A program made the position numbers and the translations under genes. The notes beneath the pieces are model-generated. The model was not told the DNA's origin, did no database searches, and was given only the letters and a program-made list of their open reading frames with translations. Source: Nocardia sp. (lineage in GTDB: Bacteria; Actinomycetota; Actinomycetes; Mycobacteriales; Mycobacteriaceae). From it: a stretch of 47,329 nucleotides of DNA. Every line of letters begins with the position of its first letter. Position 1 is the stretch's first letter. The stretch covers positions 1 through 47,329 of the forward strand of contig NZ_JAODNK010000076.1 in assembly GCF_025465275.1 (NCBI RefSeq), written 5' to 3'. Of the stretch, positions 7,921 through 15,960 are shown in pieces.

Positions 7921-9687
7921 CTAGAGCGGTGCGTCGAACAGGTTCGACTGTCCCGCCGCGTACCGCGCGATGTCCATCTGCCGGAACGGTTCCAGTTCCG
8001 CGGCCCGGTACAGGGTGAACAGCTTGCAGCGCGGCGCATCCGAACCGCTCACGTCCAGCAGTGCGTTCACCGCTGTCCGCGCCGCCTCCGAGGCGCCTTC
8101 CATGGTGGCCAGGTCCACATTGGTGCGCACGTAATCGCCTGCCAGGAACAGGTTTTCGAGATCCGCCGTATGCGATACCGGGCGCAGCGCCCAGGAGCCC
8201 GCGGTATTGATCAGCAGCGGATCGGCATTGGCATTGCGATGCTGCCCCGCATCCCAGGTAATACCGGTGTCCAGGAACCAGGAGTGCAGGTCCTCATCGC
8301 GCAGCAGCACGCGCTCGTCATTGAGGTGCGCCTTGAGCTGTGCCCATACCTCACGCGAAATCTCGTCGGGCGAGCACTCTTTGGCGGGTTTGCCGTACAG
8401 CATTCCCGGGGTGTTCCAGTCTGAGATGTCGACCGACAGGCAGTCCTGCACGGACCCGTCGCCGAAGCCGGGCAGCGGGGTGCGGTTCCAGAACTGGTTC
8501 TGCGCAATGGAAGTCAGCGACCACGGGGAATCCACATAGGCGACATGGCCGCGCGCGATATCGGTCTGGGTGCGCATGAAGAACTGGATGCCGGTCATCC
8601 AATCCACCATGAGCTGGCTCATGCCCGCCAAATCCGGTCGCAGCGCGAGGATTTCGGGCGTCCACAGGGTGCGGGCCACCTCGGTGGAGAGAGCGGTCAC
8701 GAAGTAGTCGGCGTCGACCTGCTGCGCCGAGCCCGAGGCATCAACAATGCGGGCGGCGGAAATACGACCGTCCGCGACCTCGAGGCCGCGCACCTCGGCA
8801 CTGACGAACTTCACGCCCAATTCGCGTAGCCGCGCCACCCACGGATTGATCCAGGCCTCATTGGTGGCGCCGTTCAGCAGCCGGTCCAGGGCGCCGTCAT
8901 TGCCGACCTCGAGCGGATTGCCGAGGAACTGCTCGCCCATATTGCCGATGGTGAGGGTGCTGGCCAGATCGTCCTTGGCGGCCACCAGCAGCGTGGTCAG
9001 CGTGCGCGAGAGCAGCATGCGGAACTCGGTGGAACGCCTTCCCGCGCCTACATATTCGCGCCACGCCACTTTGTCCCACTGCCCGTAGCGGCGGGCATCG
9101 CAGCTGGTATTGAAGACCAGCAGGCGGTTGGCGAAGTACAGGGCATCGGTGTCGGTCATCTTGGTGCTGGTGCTGATGGCCGAACCGACGGTCTCCCGGA
9201 AATCGTCCGGTGTGGCCCACGGTTTCCCGGATCGGCCCATCGGGATGATGGTGTCCGGGGCGTTCTGCCGCGAGAAACGCGCCTCGGGAGCCGCGACCAG
9301 GTTGTCCCACACCCCGTTCGCATTGCCCGCGAACGGGATTCGCCGCATGGTGTCGGGAATGTGCTTGTAGAAGCCGGGAAAGAAGCGGAAGCCGTGCTCG
9401 CCCCACAGTTCCGGGCGGCCGCCGCTGCCGCTGCCGGGTACCGCGATGCTGCGCGCTTTCCCGCCCAGCGCGCGGCGCTCGTACACGGTCACATCGAAAC
9501 CGCGCTCGGCCAGTTCGTGCGCGGCGGTCAGGCCGGCGACACCGCCGCCGAGCACCACCACTCGACGACCCGGATCGGCGACCGCGGCGGTGGGGCGCAG
9601 TGTTGCGGCCGCCCCGGCCATCGCACCGGCCGCGACCGCGCCACGCAGCACCGTCCGCCGTGTGACGGACATACGCTGTCCAGCCAT
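7921..9687 (-). CDS. Tat-exported FAD-dependent amine-oxidase/phytoene-desaturase-like protein
   Basis: The 588-residue protein begins with a twin-arginine signal, RRTVLRGAVAAGAMAGAAATL at about 10-30, so a folded FAD protein should leave the cytoplasm. The FAD-binding motif VVVLGGGVAGLTAAHELAERGFDVTVYERR follows at about 44-73. The flavin-contacting C-terminal motif NLFLAGDYVRTNVDLATMEGASEAA is also present. The family includes phytoene desaturases and hydroxysqualene dehydroxylase HpnE, the name pipelines often give to such proteins. No hopanoid or carotenoid genes are adjacent, so the substrate is open. The ATG at 9687 is preceded by GGGAGG six nt upstream. The pairing with the PPOX-type flavoprotein may be functional. 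Confidence 0.8.
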   Translation of the reverse strand: MAGQRMSVTRRTVLRGAVAAGAMAGAAATLRPTAAVADPGRRVVVLGGGVAGLTAAHELAERGFDVTVYERRALGGKARSIAVPGSGSGGRPELWGEHGFRFFPGFYKHIPDTMRRIPFAGNANGVWDNLVAAPEARFSRQNAPDTIIPMGRSGKPWATPDDFRETVGSAISTSTKMTDTDALYFANRLLVFNTSCDARRYGQWDKVAWREYVGAGRRSTEFRMLLSRTLTTLLVAAKDDLASTLTIGNMGEQFLGNPLEVGNDGALDRLLNGATNEAWINPWVARLRELGVKFVSAEVRGLEVADGRISAARIVDASGSAQQVDADYFVTALSTEVARTLWTPEILALRPDLAGMSQLMVDWMTGIQFFMRTQTDIARGHVAYVDSPWSLTSIAQNQFWNRTPLPGFGDGSVQDCLSVDISDWNTPGMLYGKPAKECSPDEISREVWAQLKAHLNDERVLLRDEDLHSWFLDTGITWDAGQHRNANADPLLINTAGSWALRPVSHTADLENLFLAGDYVRTNVDLATMEGASEAARTAVNALLDVSGSDAPRCKLFTLYRAAELEPFRQMDIARYAAGQSNLFDAPL

Positions 9688-9802
9688 TCCCTACCTCCCA
9701 CGCCTGGGGGGAATCCTAGGCAGCAGGAACCGGCAGTGGGTCCGTAGGGTCGCTTTTTTCGTACCGCGAGTCTGCGGATTTTGCGAGGATGCCGGCCGTT
9801 CG

Positions 9803-10759
9803 CTAGGCCTCGACGAGCCGGGGGGCGGGTTCCGTCGGCACCGACCGGGGCTCAGAGCTGGGCGTCGAGACCGTTCGACGCCCTGCCGAGGTTGCTGTGA
9901 ACGCGCCTGCGATGACTATCGCCGCGCCCACAAGCGACAGCCCTGACGGCGTCTCGTGCAGGAAAGCCCAGGAGGCGGCGATGCCCACCACCGGCACGCC
10001 CAGCGACAGCGGCGCCACCGTGCTCGCCGGGTAGCGGCTCATCAGATACGTCCACAATCCCGAGCCCGCGATCGTGCCGAGCAGCACGATGTAGGCCAGT
10101 GCGGCGAAGGCCGGCCAGCCGCTCATCGAGAAGGAGGCGGCCAGATCGTGCCATCCGGTGGTCGGGCCCTCGGTGAGCGTGGAGAGCGCGAACATCGGCA
10201 GCGGCGGTACCACCGCCATCCACAGCGTGAGATGCAGGGGGTTCACCGCCGGTCCCGCGGATTCGGCTGCGGCCAAGCGGGATCCGAGGTTGCCAAACGC
10301 CCAGCCCAGCCCGGCCGCCAGCGTCAGCAGCACCGGCAGCAGCGCGGCATGGTGCGACCGGTCCCAGCCGATCACGCCCATCCCCGCCAGGGCGACCGCG
10401 ATACCCAGCAGCTGGATCCCGCGCAGCCGCTCCCGCAGGAACACCGCGCCCAGCAGCACCGTGAACGGCGCCGACGACTGCAACACCAGCGAAGACAGGC
10501 CGGTCGGCATGCCCTCCCGCATGGCCGTGAACAGCAAGGCGAACTGCAGAATCCCGAAGCCCACGCCGTACAGCAGCAGCCACCGCCACGGCACCTGCGG
10601 CCGCGGCACGAAAATCAGCACGGGCACCGCGATCACCGCGAACCGCAATCCCGCGAAGAAGAACGGCGGAAAGTGGTCGAGCCCCACCCGAATAGCCAGA
10701 AAGTTCAGTCCCCACAGCACCACAACGGCCAGCCCGAGCACCCGATCACGATTGGTCAT
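9803..10759 (-). CDS. EamA/DMT-family transporter
   Basis: About 318 residues make two EamA repeats with roughly ten membrane helices. The first repeat opens VLGLAVVVLWGLNFLAIRVGLDHFPPFFFAGLRF. The second opens near ALLPVLLTLAAGLGWAFGNLGSRLA. Members export amino acids, nucleosides or other small metabolites (RhaT/YdcZ/RarD superfamily). The ATG at 10759 (MTNRDRVLG) begins right at the first helix; an upstream in-frame start at 10816 would add an implausible 19 residues. The gene is divergent from a LysR-type regulator, a common arrangement in which the regulator controls the exporter in response to its cargo. The cargo is unknown. Confidence 0.85.
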   Translation of the reverse strand: MTNRDRVLGLAVVVLWGLNFLAIRVGLDHFPPFFFAGLRFAVIAVPVLIFVPRPQVPWRWLLLYGVGFGILQFALLFTAMREGMPTGLSSLVLQSSAPFTVLLGAVFLRERLRGIQLLGIAVALAGMGVIGWDRSHHAALLPVLLTLAAGLGWAFGNLGSRLAAAESAGPAVNPLHLTLWMAVVPPLPMFALSTLTEGPTTGWHDLAASFSMSGWPAFAALAYIVLLGTIAGSGLWTYLMSRYPASTVAPLSLGVPVVGIAASWAFLHETPSGLSLVGAAIVIAGAFTATSAGRRTVSTPSSEPRSVPTEPAPRLVEA

Positions 10760-10781
10760 ACCCGAATACTGAGGCCACCAA

Positions 10782-10834
10782 TAGGTAAGAACAATCGAAT
10801 ATATCCACACCAACAATGTAGTAAAACTTACCTA
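10782..10834. promoter_or_regulatory. AT-rich divergent promoter region with 8-bp inverted repeat
   Basis: TAGGTAAG (10782-10789) and CTTACCTA (10827-10834) form a perfect inverted repeat flanking 37 bp of AT-rich DNA. Within it, minus-strand TATATT (10798-10803) is a good -10 for the EamA gene. This is the natural place for LysR-type control. The rest of the gap, 10835-11343, is very C-rich on the plus strand at first and has an open frame into the LysR gene; no other gene is evident. Confidence 0.5.
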
Positions 10835-11343
10835 TGCCCCACCCTGAAGACCCCACACCCCACCCACCCCGCACCGTCCCACCCCCACGCCGCATCCAAC
10901 CACCAACCGCCGCCCTCCCACCCGACCCCGCCTCGGCAACCCCCGACCCCGCCCCGCGCACCCCCGCTCGGCCCCGCCGAATCACCTCAGCGGCCGCCGA
11001 CCACAGCACTCGCGGCGCGACCGCCGACGCCGGCGTAGCGGACACCGCCCACAAGCCGTCCACTACCGCCACACGCAGGCAAAAGACATCGGGCGCGCGC
11101 ACGAGCCTCGGGCGCGGCGAGGCAGCCTCCCTCGGCAACGACGAGCATGCGGCCGAAACGTCCCGCGCTGAGACCAATAGCGAGTCTTCCGATACCGGCA
11201 CGCTGCCAGGTGGCCCGACTTCGGGTGCCGGGAACGCCAGCGCTTCCCACCCGCCCGACGCAGGCAGAGGATCCCGCACGGGACCGGACGGCACAGTGCG
11301 CGTGGATGATTCGGAGCTCGGCCAGGGCCGCGGCGGAGCAGGG

Positions 11344-12255
11344 ATGGCGGTGGAGCGGTTGCGGGTTTTGCGGGAGTTGGCGGATCGGGGGACGGTGGCC
11401 GCGGTGGCGGCGGCGTTGTCGATGACGCCGTCGGCGGTTTCGCAGCAGTTGAAGGTGCTGGCGCGGGAGGCAGGGGTGGCCCTGCTGGAGCCGGATGGGC
11501 GGCGGGTGCGGTTGACCGATGCGGGGCGAGCGCTGGTGGTGCGGGCCGATGAGGTGCTGGCGGCCATGGACAAGGCGGCGGCGGAGATGGCGTCCTATCG
11601 CGGATCGCCACGGGGGGAGGTGCGGGTGGCGCTGTTCCCGTCGGGGGCCGCGCTGTTGCTGCCGCGGGTGCTGGCCGAATTGGCCGACAGCGGAGTAGAG
11701 ATGGTGGCCCGGGACGAGGACGTGCCGTCGATCGAAGTGCCACGATTGCTGGCCGATTACGACGTGGTGCTCACCCATCGCGATGAGCGTGCGGCATCGA
11801 TCAGCGGGCCGCGGGTGGCGTCGCGGGTACTCATGCGGGAGCCGATCGACGTGGTGGTCGGGCCGAACCATCGACTGGCCAAACACGGCGCGGTGGTGCC
11901 CGCCGAACTCGCCGACGAGACCTGGCTGAGCGTGCGCGGCGGATTCCCGGTCGACGACGTGCTGCGCTCCATCGCCACCGTCACCGGCGTGCAACCCCGA
12001 ATTGCCCAGCGGCTCAACGACTTCACCGTCATCGAAGCCCTGGTCGCCTCGGGCTACGGCATCGCCCTCATGCCGCGCCACGCCGTACGTCACCCGGACG
12101 TGGTCATGCTCCGCCTGGCCGGCGTCCGCGCCGCCCGCCTCTACGACCTGGCCACCCGCCCGCACGCCGAGAAGCGTCCCGCCGTCGCAACGGTTCTGGC
12201 GGCCTTCCACACCGCCGCCCGCCGTGCGACCGAGCCTGGCGAATCACGGAAATAA
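11344..12255 (+). CDS. LysR-family transcriptional regulator
   Basis: About 303 residues are predicted. A winged helix-turn-helix at 1-62 (RLRVLRELADRGTVAAVAAALSMTPSAVSQQLKVLAREAG) is followed by a periplasmic-binding-protein-like effector domain from about 88. This type (ArgP/IciA-like) regulates amino-acid or metabolite exporters, which fits the divergent EamA gene. I place the start at ATG 11344, with GGAG seven nt upstream, because it puts the helix-turn-helix at the usual distance from the N terminus. The frame stays open for another 170 codons, to ATG 10834, encoding a Pro/Thr/Ala/Arg-rich sequence without a fold. Whether that is translated is unresolved. Confidence 0.8.
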   Translation: MAVERLRVLRELADRGTVAAVAAALSMTPSAVSQQLKVLAREAGVALLEPDGRRVRLTDAGRALVVRADEVLAAMDKAAAEMASYRGSPRGEVRVALFPSGAALLLPRVLAELADSGVEMVARDEDVPSIEVPRLLADYDVVLTHRDERAASISGPRVASRVLMREPIDVVVGPNHRLAKHGAVVPAELADETWLSVRGGFPVDDVLRSIATVTGVQPRIAQRLNDFTVIEALVASGYGIALMPRHAVRHPDVVMLRLAGVRAARLYDLATRPHAEKRPAVATVLAAFHTAARRATEPGESRK

Positions 12256-12434
12256 CTGCGCCCCTGGGTTATTCACCGCACCCGGCGGCGGTCCCTCACC
12301 CGTTGCGCACTTGAATGTATACCGCGGAGGATGATTCAACGGTTCGGTTGGACAACACCACCGGCGGCCGCTGTGCCGCCGATGCCGCCCGGCCGCCGAA
12401 CCCACCGCCGACACGACGACGAGTGGGGCAGGTC

Positions 12435-12465
12435 TTGACTTGGAGTGCACTCCAGGTCCTAGCGT
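12435..12465 (+). promoter_or_regulatory. MerR-type promoter with 19-bp spacer and palindromic operator
   Basis: TTGACT (12435-12440) and TAGCGT (12460-12465) are separated by 19 bp, the over-long spacing typical of MerR-activated promoters. The spacer contains the perfect 14-bp palindrome TGGAGTGCACTCCA at 12441-12454. The ATG at 12473 lies seven nt after the -10, so the mRNA is probably leaderless. The cognate regulator is not next to the gene. The remaining gap from 12256 shows nothing else recognisable. Confidence 0.75.
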
Positions 12466-12472
12466 TGAGCTC

Positions 12473-13462
12473 ATGAGCATTCGTCTCGGATACCAGATGC
12501 CCAACTTCAGCTACGGGGTAGCGCCGCGCGAGCTGTTCCCGGCGGTTGTCGCGCAGGCGCGCGAGGCGGAGGCCGCGGGATTCGACGCCGCCTTCGTAAT
12601 GGACCACTTCTATCAGTTGCCGCTGATCGGCGCGCCCAGCGAACCCATGCTGGAGGCGTATACCGCGCTGTCCGGCCTGGCCGCCTCCACCGAGCGAATC
12701 CAGTTGTCCGCCTTGGTGACCGGCAATACCTACCGCAATCCGGCGCTCACCGCCAAGACCGTCACCACCCTGGATGTGGTGAGCCAGGGGCGGGCCGTGC
12801 TCGGTATCGGCGCGGGCTGGTTCGAGCTGGAGCACCAGGCCTACGGCTTCGAATTCGGCACCTTCACCGAGCGCTTCGAACGCCTCGAGGAAGCCCTCCA
12901 GATCATTACGCCCATGCTGCGCGGCCGGCAGTCCACCTTCGACGGCAAGTGGTACCAGACCAAGGACGCCATGAACGAGCCGCGCGTCCGGGACGATCTG
13001 CCGATCATGCTCGGCGGCGGCGGCGAGAAGAAGACCTTCGCCCTGGCCGCCCGCTTCGCCGACCACCTCAACATCATCTGCAATGCCTCCGAGCTCCCCC
13101 GCAAACTCGAGGCCCTGCACGCCCGCCTCGACGAGGCCGGCCGCGATCCGAAGACTCTGGAAACCAGCTTCCTGGCCTTCGTCATCGTCGATGAGGATGG
13201 CGACCGCGCCCGCAAGGTCCAGGCCGATCTGCTTGCCCGCCAAGGCATTGCCGACCTGTCCTCCATGCCCGCCGAGGCCCTGCGCCAGTCCCCCGCCGAC
13301 CGCCAATTCGTCGGCACCCCCGACGAGGTCGCCGAACAATTCCAATCCCGAGTCCTCGACCACGGCATCGACGGCCTCATCGTCAACCTCGTCACCGGCG
13401 GTCACGAGCCCGGCACCGTAGAACTCGCCGGCCGCGCCCTCTCCCCCCTCGTCCACGCCTGA
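12473..13462 (+). CDS. F420-dependent LLM-class (luciferase-like) oxidoreductase
   Basis: The 329-residue luciferase-like TIM barrel opens MSIRLGYQMPNFSYGV. It carries AFVMDHFYQLP and the signatures RIQLSALVTGNTYRNPALTAKTVTTLDVVSQGRAVLGIGAGWFELEH, typical of the actinobacterial TIGR03560-like F420 family. The C terminus has the FVGTPDEVAEQFQSRVLDHGIDGLIVNL helix pair. Such enzymes use F420 (or FMN) to reduce or oxidise small organic substrates; which one is unknown. The start is fixed by homology and by the MerR-type promoter immediately upstream, with no ribosome-binding site. The promoter suggests induction by a stressor or metabolite sensed by an unlinked MerR protein. Confidence 0.87.
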   Translation: MSIRLGYQMPNFSYGVAPRELFPAVVAQAREAEAAGFDAAFVMDHFYQLPLIGAPSEPMLEAYTALSGLAASTERIQLSALVTGNTYRNPALTAKTVTTLDVVSQGRAVLGIGAGWFELEHQAYGFEFGTFTERFERLEEALQIITPMLRGRQSTFDGKWYQTKDAMNEPRVRDDLPIMLGGGGEKKTFALAARFADHLNIICNASELPRKLEALHARLDEAGRDPKTLETSFLAFVIVDEDGDRARKVQADLLARQGIADLSSMPAEALRQSPADRQFVGTPDEVAEQFQSRVLDHGIDGLIVNLVTGGHEPGTVELAGRALSPLVHA

Positions 13463-13480
13463 CCACCCCGGCACCACTTG

Positions 13481-13549
13481 ACCGAACAGCCCGTGTCCCC
13501 CCGAACAGTCCTTGCAAAGGCTGTCCGGTCAGGACACGGGTTGTTCGGT
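13481..13549. repeat. Large imperfect hairpin sharing the 91-bp-repeat core
   Basis: ACCGAACAGCCCGTGTCC (13481-13498) pairs with GGACACGGGTTGTTCGGT (13532-13549) with one wobble. The interior contains a second, smaller CCGAACAG/CTGTCCGG hairpin. It begins 19 bp after the LLM gene and could act as its terminator. The GACACGGGCTGTTC core also occurs in the tandem array at 4762-5092, so it looks like a dispersed element. Confidence 0.75.
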
Positions 13550-13605
13550 GCGCGCAATCGGTTGCCACCTCGATCACCCGCCGCACCAGCCCGATCCCGC
13601 TGCCC

Positions 13606-13654
13606 GCGCACGAAATCGCATGGTGCGCACGGAATCGACGGCGATTTCGTGCGC
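13606..13654. repeat. Perfect 14-bp inverted repeat
   Basis: GCGCACGAAATCGC (13606-13619) and GCGATTTCGTGCGC (13641-13654) are exact reverse complements separated by 21 nt. This lies in the 366-bp gap 13463-13828, which holds only repeats and terminators and no credible gene. Confidence 0.75.
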
Positions 13655-13704
13655 ACGACGCCGACCAGTGCGCGGCGCACTGACTCGGCGGCCGGTGCGG
13701 GTGT

Positions 13705-13740
13705 GGATCCCGGCCGAAAATATGCCGGGATGACGAGGGG
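13705..13740. repeat. REP-like palindrome, copy 1
   Basis: GGATCCCGGCC is followed after eight bases by GCCGGGATGACGAGGGG, giving an 8-bp perfect stem (ATCCCGGC/GCCGGGAT). A second copy with a different loop occurs at 35689-35722, so it is a dispersed short element. Confidence 0.75.
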
Positions 13741-13777
13741 ACATGCGCCTGCGTTGCATTGCGGGTGGTGGACGGGA

Positions 13778-13808
13778 AACGCCCCGCAGCTTGTTGCTGC
13801 GGGGCGTT
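13778..13808 (-). terminator. Perfect 13-bp terminator hairpin after the ParA-like gene
   Basis: AACGCCCCGCAGC (13778-13790) and GCTGCGGGGCGTT (13796-13808) form a perfect stem with a 5-nt loop. It sits 20 bp past the stop codon of the minus-strand ATPase gene and is followed by TTTCCC on that strand. Confidence 0.85.
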
Positions 13809-13828
13809 GGTTTGTGTTGCGGTTCGGG

Positions 13829-15694
13829 TCAGCGCTGCTGGTACGGGGGCTGGCCCTGTCTGGTGGCGTGGTAGCCGAAGTCGTCGGCGACCATGGCGGC
13901 CAGTTCGAGGAGGGCTTGGCGGGTGGGTTTGCCTACCAGTTCGAGGTCGATCTCCGCGCCTTCGGCGAGGTGATCGTCGAAGGGGACCACCTGGACTGCG
14001 CGGGTGCGGTCCAGGAAGAGCTTGCGGAGCTGGTCCAGGTCCACGGTCGAGGAACCCTTGCGAGAAGCGTTGACCACCACCACGGTTCGCTCCACCAGCT
14101 TGTGGTAGCCGTGGTGATCGAGCCAGTCCAGCGTCGCCGAGGCGCTGCGCGCACCGTCGATGGCCGGTGAGGTCACCAGCACCAGTGAGCTCGCCATATC
14201 CAGCACGCCCGACATGGCCGAATGCATGAGTCCGGTACCGCAGTCGGTGAGGATGATGTTGTAGAACTGCTGCAGGATGCCGATGGCCTTGCGGTAATCG
14301 GCCTCGCTGAACGCCTCCGACACCGCCGGATCCTGCTCGCTGGCAAGCACTTCGAGACGGCTGGGCGCCTGCGAGGTGTGGGCGCGCACATCGGAGTAGC
14401 GGGAGATGTGGCTGTCCTCCAGCAGGTTCCGCACCGTGGAGCGGGTCTGCCGCGGCACCCGGTGGGCCAGGGTGCCCAGGTCGGGGTTGGCGTCGATGGC
14501 AATGACCCGGTCACCGCGCTCGGAAGCGAAGGTAGAGCCGAGACCGACTGTGGTGGTGGTCTTTCCGACACCACCCTTGAGCGACAGGATCGCAATGCGG
14601 TAGTCACCGCGCACCGGCTGATTGACCCGATCCACCAGCTGCGCGTGCACCACATCCGCGGGCGACTCGCCCGGGTTGATCACACCGCCGGAGGCCTTGT
14701 GCACGGCCCGCCGCCACCCGCTGCGCGGTGCACGACGTGCCCGCTTCAACAGGTTCAGATCATTGACCGAATGCCCCGGAGGCGGCGGCGGCTGAAAACC
14801 GCCCTGCTGCATCGGAAAACCCTGCGGCGGCTGACCGTTCCAGCCCTGCGGCGGATAACCACCCGGCTGCATCGGCGGCTGTCCGCCCTGCTGCATCGGC
14901 GGCTGCGGCTGCGCGGGCGGCGGGGACCAGCTGTAGATCGGCCCACCCGGCTGATCATTGCCCGGCGCGAACTGCCCCGGCTGCCCCGGTCCACCGAACT
15001 GTCCGGGCACTCCGTCCGGCCCCGGCGCACCGGGCTGCTCCGGCGGCGCGGGCTGATCGGGAAACACTCGGCGAACCATGCCGTCGCTGCCGATTTCCTG
15101 CCGGATCTCGCCGTACGGGGTGTTGTCACGGACTTCGCCGTACGTCCCCTCGGGCGGCGGAAACGCACCCGGCGCACCGGGATTCGGCGGCGGCGCGAAC
15201 TGCCCCGCATCGGGCATCTGATGATTGCCGGAGTGCTGGAAACCCGGCTGGAACTGCCCGCCTGGACCGTTCGGCCCGGGCCCGGCGAACGGACCCTGCC
15301 CCTCGAACGGTCCGTTCGGACCGCCCGCGAACGGACCCGGAGCGCCGTACGGCCCCGCCGGCGGGAACCCGCCGGGCGCGAAGGGATTCGGCCCGTCACC
15401 GTGTGGCCCGGGCGCGAACGGGTTCGGCTGCTGCCCACCCGGCTGCCCCTGGCCGTACGGCGGCGCGAACTGCCCCACACTCTCGGCCGGGAAGACGGTG
15501 GTCTGCTCGATCGAGTCGGGAACCGGCGGGAAGAACCCCGACCCCGGCTGCTCCCCCTCGACCGGAGACTCCGGCCCGGCCTTACCCGACTCCGGCACAA
15601 CCCCGGCGGATGCGGCGTCGTCCTTGACGTCGTCGCCATCCACCGTCGTGCCCGGGGCGGGCTTCGACTTCGAATTCTGATCGTTCGTGGTCAC
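13829..15694 (-). CDS. MinD/ParA-like ATPase with long Pro/Gly/Gln-rich N terminus (EspI-like)
   Basis: In this 621-residue protein the first 320 or so residues are low-complexity, with repeated NPFAPG, GPFAGP and PPMQQGG motifs. The C-terminal 290 residues are a MinD/ParA ATPase with a deviant Walker A (LSLKGGVGKTTTTVGLG, about 370-386), IAIDANPDLGTLAHRV and IILTDCGTGL. The linker LNLLKRARRAPRSGWRRAVHKASGG is typical of the mycobacterial EspI/Rv3876 type found with ESX type VII secretion. No ESX genes are in the window, so a secretion role is only suggested; polar positioning or septum placement is also possible. The start is GTG, with GGGGGA four nt upstream. An extended -10, TGCTAGCGT, is seen near 15748-15756 on the minus strand. 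Confidence 0.82.
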   Translation of the reverse strand: MTTNDQNSKSKPAPGTTVDGDDVKDDAASAGVVPESGKAGPESPVEGEQPGSGFFPPVPDSIEQTTVFPAESVGQFAPPYGQGQPGGQQPNPFAPGPHGDGPNPFAPGGFPPAGPYGAPGPFAGGPNGPFEGQGPFAGPGPNGPGGQFQPGFQHSGNHQMPDAGQFAPPPNPGAPGAFPPPEGTYGEVRDNTPYGEIRQEIGSDGMVRRVFPDQPAPPEQPGAPGPDGVPGQFGGPGQPGQFAPGNDQPGGPIYSWSPPPAQPQPPMQQGGQPPMQPGGYPPQGWNGQPPQGFPMQQGGFQPPPPPGHSVNDLNLLKRARRAPRSGWRRAVHKASGGVINPGESPADVVHAQLVDRVNQPVRGDYRIAILSLKGGVGKTTTTVGLGSTFASERGDRVIAIDANPDLGTLAHRVPRQTRSTVRNLLEDSHISRYSDVRAHTSQAPSRLEVLASEQDPAVSEAFSEADYRKAIGILQQFYNIILTDCGTGLMHSAMSGVLDMASSLVLVTSPAIDGARSASATLDWLDHHGYHKLVERTVVVVNASRKGSSTVDLDQLRKLFLDRTRAVQVVPFDDHLAEGAEIDLELVGKPTRQALLELAAMVADDFGYHATRQGQPPYQQR

Positions 15695-15917
15695 GTGTCC
15701 CCCATCTGCTCGACAGCTCGAACAGAGAGCTCGGCGCTAATGCGTCCCAACGCTAGCATTGCCGACCGGGCCATACCCGGCCCTGGTAAACCTTCGCACC
15801 CCCCTGCAACTGCACCGCAACCGAGAGTTCACCGAAGTGGTTATGCGAATCGGCTATGAAAAGCTTTGGGGCGCAGGCGTGGTCGCCCTCCCCGGACCAA
15901 TCGGTCCGAAACCGATC

Positions 15918-15947
15918 GAGCCCGCCCCGATAGTCCGGAGCGGGCTC
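15918..15947 (-). terminator. Hairpin terminator downstream of leuA
   Basis: GAGCCCGC (15918-15925) pairs perfectly with GCGGGCTC (15940-15947), 13 bp beyond the leuA stop codon. A smaller CGGACC/GGTCCG hairpin lies next to it at about 15894-15909. Confidence 0.6.
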
Positions 15948-15960
15948 TATACGACGGTAC

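Noticed and set aside
14222..15859. 545-codon plus-strand ORF
   Set aside because: Antisense to the EspI-like gene; Arg-rich translation caused by the Pro/Gly repeats on the other strand.
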